DNA of 64,000 bases, from contig CAMCTC010000005.1 in the NCBI GenBank assembly GCA_945878355.1, positions 35,362 through 99,361 of the forward strand, read 5' to 3'. Position 1 is the stretch's first letter. Each line of letters starts with the position of its first letter. This DNA is from Bordetella parapertussis. Lineage in GTDB: Bacteria; Pseudomonadota; Gammaproteobacteria; Burkholderiales; Burkholderiaceae_C. The notes beneath the pieces were generated by a model, which was given only the letters and a program-made list of their open reading frames with translations, ran no database searches and was not told the origin of the DNA. Position numbers and translations under genes: made by a program. Positions 61,800 through 64,000 of the stretch are shown here, one piece after another.

Positions 61800-62531
61800 A
61801 TGTGGGCAAGAACGGCGGCAGCGTTGCTGATGCTCTGGCTTGGTTCGGGTGTGGCGCAGCCCGAAGCTCACCGGCCTTGGCTGACGCCGCCGGTCGGTGC
61901 AGCTGACACGCCGCCTGCGCCTTGGCGAGTGCTGGGGCTGCCCAAGCAGAGCAAGCCCTACACGCGCTTCACGGTGCTCAGCCTCGAAGGCCAGCGGGTC
62001 TTGCGCGTCGAAGCGCAGGCCTCGTACGGCAACCTCGCGCATCCCCTGGTAGACCTGCCCGCCAGTGCGCACAAGCTGTCCTGGCGCTGGCGTCTCGACG
62101 AACCCAACCCGGCTTCCGACCTGCTGCACAAAGCCGGCGACGATTCGCCGGTCAAGGTCTGCGCGATGTTCGACCTGCCGCTGTCGGCATTGCCGTTCGT
62201 GGACCGCCAGCTGCTGCGAATCGCCCGCCTGAGCGCCGGCGAATATCTGCCATCGGCCAGCGTGTGCTATGTCTGGGACAGCCGTTTGAAGGCCGGAACC
62301 TCGCTCGACAATGCCTTCACCCGCCGGATCCGCGAGATCGTGCTGCGCGGACCCGATGCGCCGCTACACCAATGGGTCTCGGAGCAGCGTGACTTGGCGG
62401 CCGATTTCCTGCTGCTGTTCGGCGACGAAACCAGCACGGTGCCGCCGCTGGTGGGGGTGGCGATAGGCGCTGACGCCGACAACACCCAGACCCGCAGCGT
62501 GGCGTTCGTCGCTTCGATCACGCTCGAGTGA
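61800..62531 (+). CDS. DUF3047 exported protein
   Basis: A 243-residue protein of the DUF3047 family with a signal peptide (about 1-20). Conserved features are LSWRWRLDEPNPASDLLHKAG, the VKVCAMFDLP strand and SASVCYVWDSRLKAG. Function unknown; the fold suggests a beta-sandwich that binds sugar or lipid. GGGAGGGG before the ATG at 61800 makes this start more likely than one 11 codons upstream. Confidence 0.8.
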   Translation: MWARTAAALLMLWLGSGVAQPEAHRPWLTPPVGAADTPPAPWRVLGLPKQSKPYTRFTVLSLEGQRVLRVEAQASYGNLAHPLVDLPASAHKLSWRWRLDEPNPASDLLHKAGDDSPVKVCAMFDLPLSALPFVDRQLLRIARLSAGEYLPSASVCYVWDSRLKAGTSLDNAFTRRIREIVLRGPDAPLHQWVSEQRDLAADFLLLFGDETSTVPPLVGVAIGADADNTQTRSVAFVASITLE

Positions 62532-62555
62532 TCGCCGCCGAGTGGTTTTGGCTTG

Positions 62556-63752
62556 TCAGTGCCCGCCGACGACCATCGGGACTTCTTGCGCTGGCGGCGT
62601 GTTGCGACTGCGTCCGGCACGCACCAGGCCATCGATCATCACCATGCCCACGCCTGGGATGTCGCCCAGCGCAACGCTCTCGAGCAGGGTGCGGCCGGCG
62701 GTGTGCTGGGCCCGGTCCATGAAGACGAAATCGGCGTCGCGTCCGACTTCGATCAGCCCGCAGTTGAGTTTGCGCAGCCTGGCGGTGTTGCCGGTGGCAA
62801 AGCAGAACACCAGTTCGGCCGGAATCCGGCCCAGGCTGGCCAGCAGCGCGATCAGGCGCAGCATGCCCAGCGGCTGCACGCCCGAGCCTGCGGGTGAGTC
62901 GGTGCCCAGGATCACCCGGTGCGGGCATTTGAGCTGCAGCGCAGCCTGCGCGGCGGCGATCGCCACCCGCTCGTTGCCGTTGTGAACGATCTCGATCGCA
63001 CGGCTGGATTTCTCGCACAGCTCGCAAACATGGGCTTCGGACAACGATGTGTGGCCGCCGTTGATGTGGCCGATCACGTCGGCGTCGGCCTCAAGCACCA
63101 CGTCCTTGTCGATCAGTCCCGATCCTGGGATGCTGGGGCCGCCGGTGTGGATGGTGCTCTGAATGCCATGCTTGCGCGCCCAAGCCACCATCTCCTTGGC
63201 TTCGTAGCCGGCCTTGACCGAACCCAGCCCGACCTCGCCCAGCAGCGTGACACCGGCCGCAGCGAGCTCGGCGAAGTCGCTCTCGACCATGCCTTTCTCG
63301 ATGATCGGCGCGCCGGCCAGCACCTTGACGCCGCCAGGGCGGAAGTTGTCGAAAGCGCGCTGCGCCGTGATCGCCAGCGCTTTCAGTCCAACGATGTCCT
63401 TGGGCCGGCCGGGCAGATGCACTTCGCCGGCTGAGATCATCGTCGTCACGCCGCCGTGCATGCTGCTGTCGATCCAACCGATCTGGCCTTGGCGTGGCGT
63501 CCAGTCGCCGAAAACCGGGTGCACATGGCTGTCGATCAGGCCGGGCGCGACGCAGGTACCGCAGGCATCGATCAAGGTATCGGGCTCGGCCGTGTCGCAG
63601 TCTTTCTCGCGGCCCACCGCGGTGATGATGCCGTCCACCACGACGACGGTGTCGGCGTCCAGGATCGGGCGGTCGATGTCGCCCGAGAGCATCAGGCCGA
63701 TGTTGCGGATCACCACTTTGCCTGATTTACCACCTGCTGCGACATCGGCCAT
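62556..63752 (-). CDS. amidohydrolase family protein, enamidase-like
   Basis: A 398-residue metal-dependent hydrolase. Metal-binding blocks are GLIDSHVHPVFGD, TIHTGGPSIPGSG, VIGHINGGH and LGTDSPAGSG. The blocks and their spacing recall enamidase of nicotinate fermentation (Eubacterium barkeri), which opens a cyclic amide. No other nicotinate gene is present, so the real substrate is open. GGAG eight bases before the ATG at 63752 decides the start over two upstream GTG codons. Confidence 0.8.
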   Translation of the reverse strand: MADVAAGGKSGKVVIRNIGLMLSGDIDRPILDADTVVVVDGIITAVGREKDCDTAEPDTLIDACGTCVAPGLIDSHVHPVFGDWTPRQGQIGWIDSSMHGGVTTMISAGEVHLPGRPKDIVGLKALAITAQRAFDNFRPGGVKVLAGAPIIEKGMVESDFAELAAAGVTLLGEVGLGSVKAGYEAKEMVAWARKHGIQSTIHTGGPSIPGSGLIDKDVVLEADADVIGHINGGHTSLSEAHVCELCEKSSRAIEIVHNGNERVAIAAAQAALQLKCPHRVILGTDSPAGSGVQPLGMLRLIALLASLGRIPAELVFCFATGNTARLRKLNCGLIEVGRDADFVFMDRAQHTAGRTLLESVALGDIPGVGMVMIDGLVRAGRSRNTPPAQEVPMVVGGH

Positions 63753-63834
63753 GTTCACCACTCCAGAGTTTGTTGTGCCGCAGGCTACAGCAAGATCGGC
63801 GCCGGCTCAAGCGCCAGCCTTGTCCAACGTGGTG

Positions 63835-63938
63835 TGAGCCTGAACGGGGCGCGCGTTTCCAACGAGAAATGAGCCTGAGGGCGGGCCGGTGAGGATGTAG
63901 CGAGGGATGGGTTGATCATCACAAGGATGGTGATCAAC
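63835..63938. repeat. repeats at the end of a probable insertion sequence
   Basis: TGAGCCTGA occurs at 63835-63843 and again at 63870-63878, a 35-base period. GTTGATCA (63911-63918) pairs perfectly with TGATCAAC (63931-63938) just before the next open frame. Multiple short terminal repeats in front of a transposase-like start fit an insertion-sequence end. Confidence 0.45.
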
Positions 63939-64000
63939 ATGGACGAGACAAGGCTGCGCACGATCGAGCAGTTGGAGGAATTCCTCAAGGCGACGCCCGA
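63939..64000 (+). CDS. start of a probable transposase/integrase-type gene (cut by window edge)
   Basis: Only 20 full codons are visible, opening with MDETRLRTIEQLEEFLKATP. This resembles the N-termini of DDE transposases of the ISNCY/IS481-like type common in Burkholderiales, but the stretch is too short to prove it. The inverted repeat directly upstream and the direct repeats before it support a mobile element. Confidence 0.4.
   Translation, partial: MDETRLRTIEQLEEFLKATP

Noticed and set aside
1..64000. CRISPR array, rRNA operon or prophage
   Set aside because: No regularly spaced direct repeats, no rRNA-like stretch and no phage structural genes were seen.

Overview
The window is GC-rich, densely coded DNA from a proteobacterium, most likely a motile betaproteobacterium of the Burkholderiales (Rhodoferax/Leptothrix/Rubrivivax-like). 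This rests on the flagellar gene style, Bug-type solute receptors, the Hsp33/gamma-carbonic anhydrase pair and many CoA-ester catabolic genes. I see no rRNA, tRNA or CRISPR array.

Layout. (1) 1-7210, minus strand: nuoA to nuoI of an NADH:quinone oxidoreductase (complex I), tightly overlapped and running off the left edge; several subunits look unlike the usual betaproteobacterial enzyme. (2) 7887-14563, minus strand: an Mtr-type extracellular electron conduit made of an OmcA/MtrC-family decaheme lipoprotein, a secreted helix-hairpin-helix protein, an MtrA-type decaheme cytochrome and an MtrB-type outer-membrane barrel. (3) 15270-17607: DUF455 ferritin-like protein, gamma carbonic anhydrase and Hsp33. 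(4) 17636-34073: flgN-flgM-flgA on the minus strand and flgBCDEFGHIJKL on the plus strand, followed by an EAL/HDOD protein, an Hpt protein and a REC-GGDEF-EAL protein. flgM has a near-perfect sigma-28 promoter. (5) 34100-36520, minus: feoA-feoB-small Cys-rich protein, with a Fur-like inverted repeat upstream. (6) 36744-41071: LLM flavin oxidoreductase, acyl-CoA ligase and zinc alcohol dehydrogenase; then the YlqF GTPase. (7) 42189-47529: a sugar-acid cluster with GntR regulator, four-carbon acid sugar kinase, RuBisCO-like protein, ApnO-like dehydrogenase and a divergent SMP-30 lactonase, matching the D-apionate/3-oxo-isoapionate pathway. (8) 47770-63752: acyl-CoA catabolism. An operon of ligase, enoyl-CoA hydratase, APH-type kinase, DUF6285 protein and acyl-CoA dehydrogenase resembles the levulinate/4-hydroxyacyl-CoA route. 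It is divergent from a thiolase-like protein, formylglycine-generating enzyme and arylsulfatase operon, and is followed by another ligase, a Bug receptor, an SDR dehydrogenase, a DUF3047 protein and an enamidase-like amidohydrolase. (9) The right edge carries the start of a probable transposase with repeats.

How it may work together. Electrons from organic acids, degraded through CoA esters, enter the quinone pool through complex I, and the Mtr conduit can pass electrons across the outer membrane to (or from) extracellular iron; FeoAB would import the resulting Fe(II). The flagellar and c-di-GMP genes fit a swimming/attachment switch. A 16-bp palindrome TCGTC-N6-GACGA occurs four times, all in gaps before catabolic genes of region 8, and may be the operator of a shared regulator not encoded in the window.
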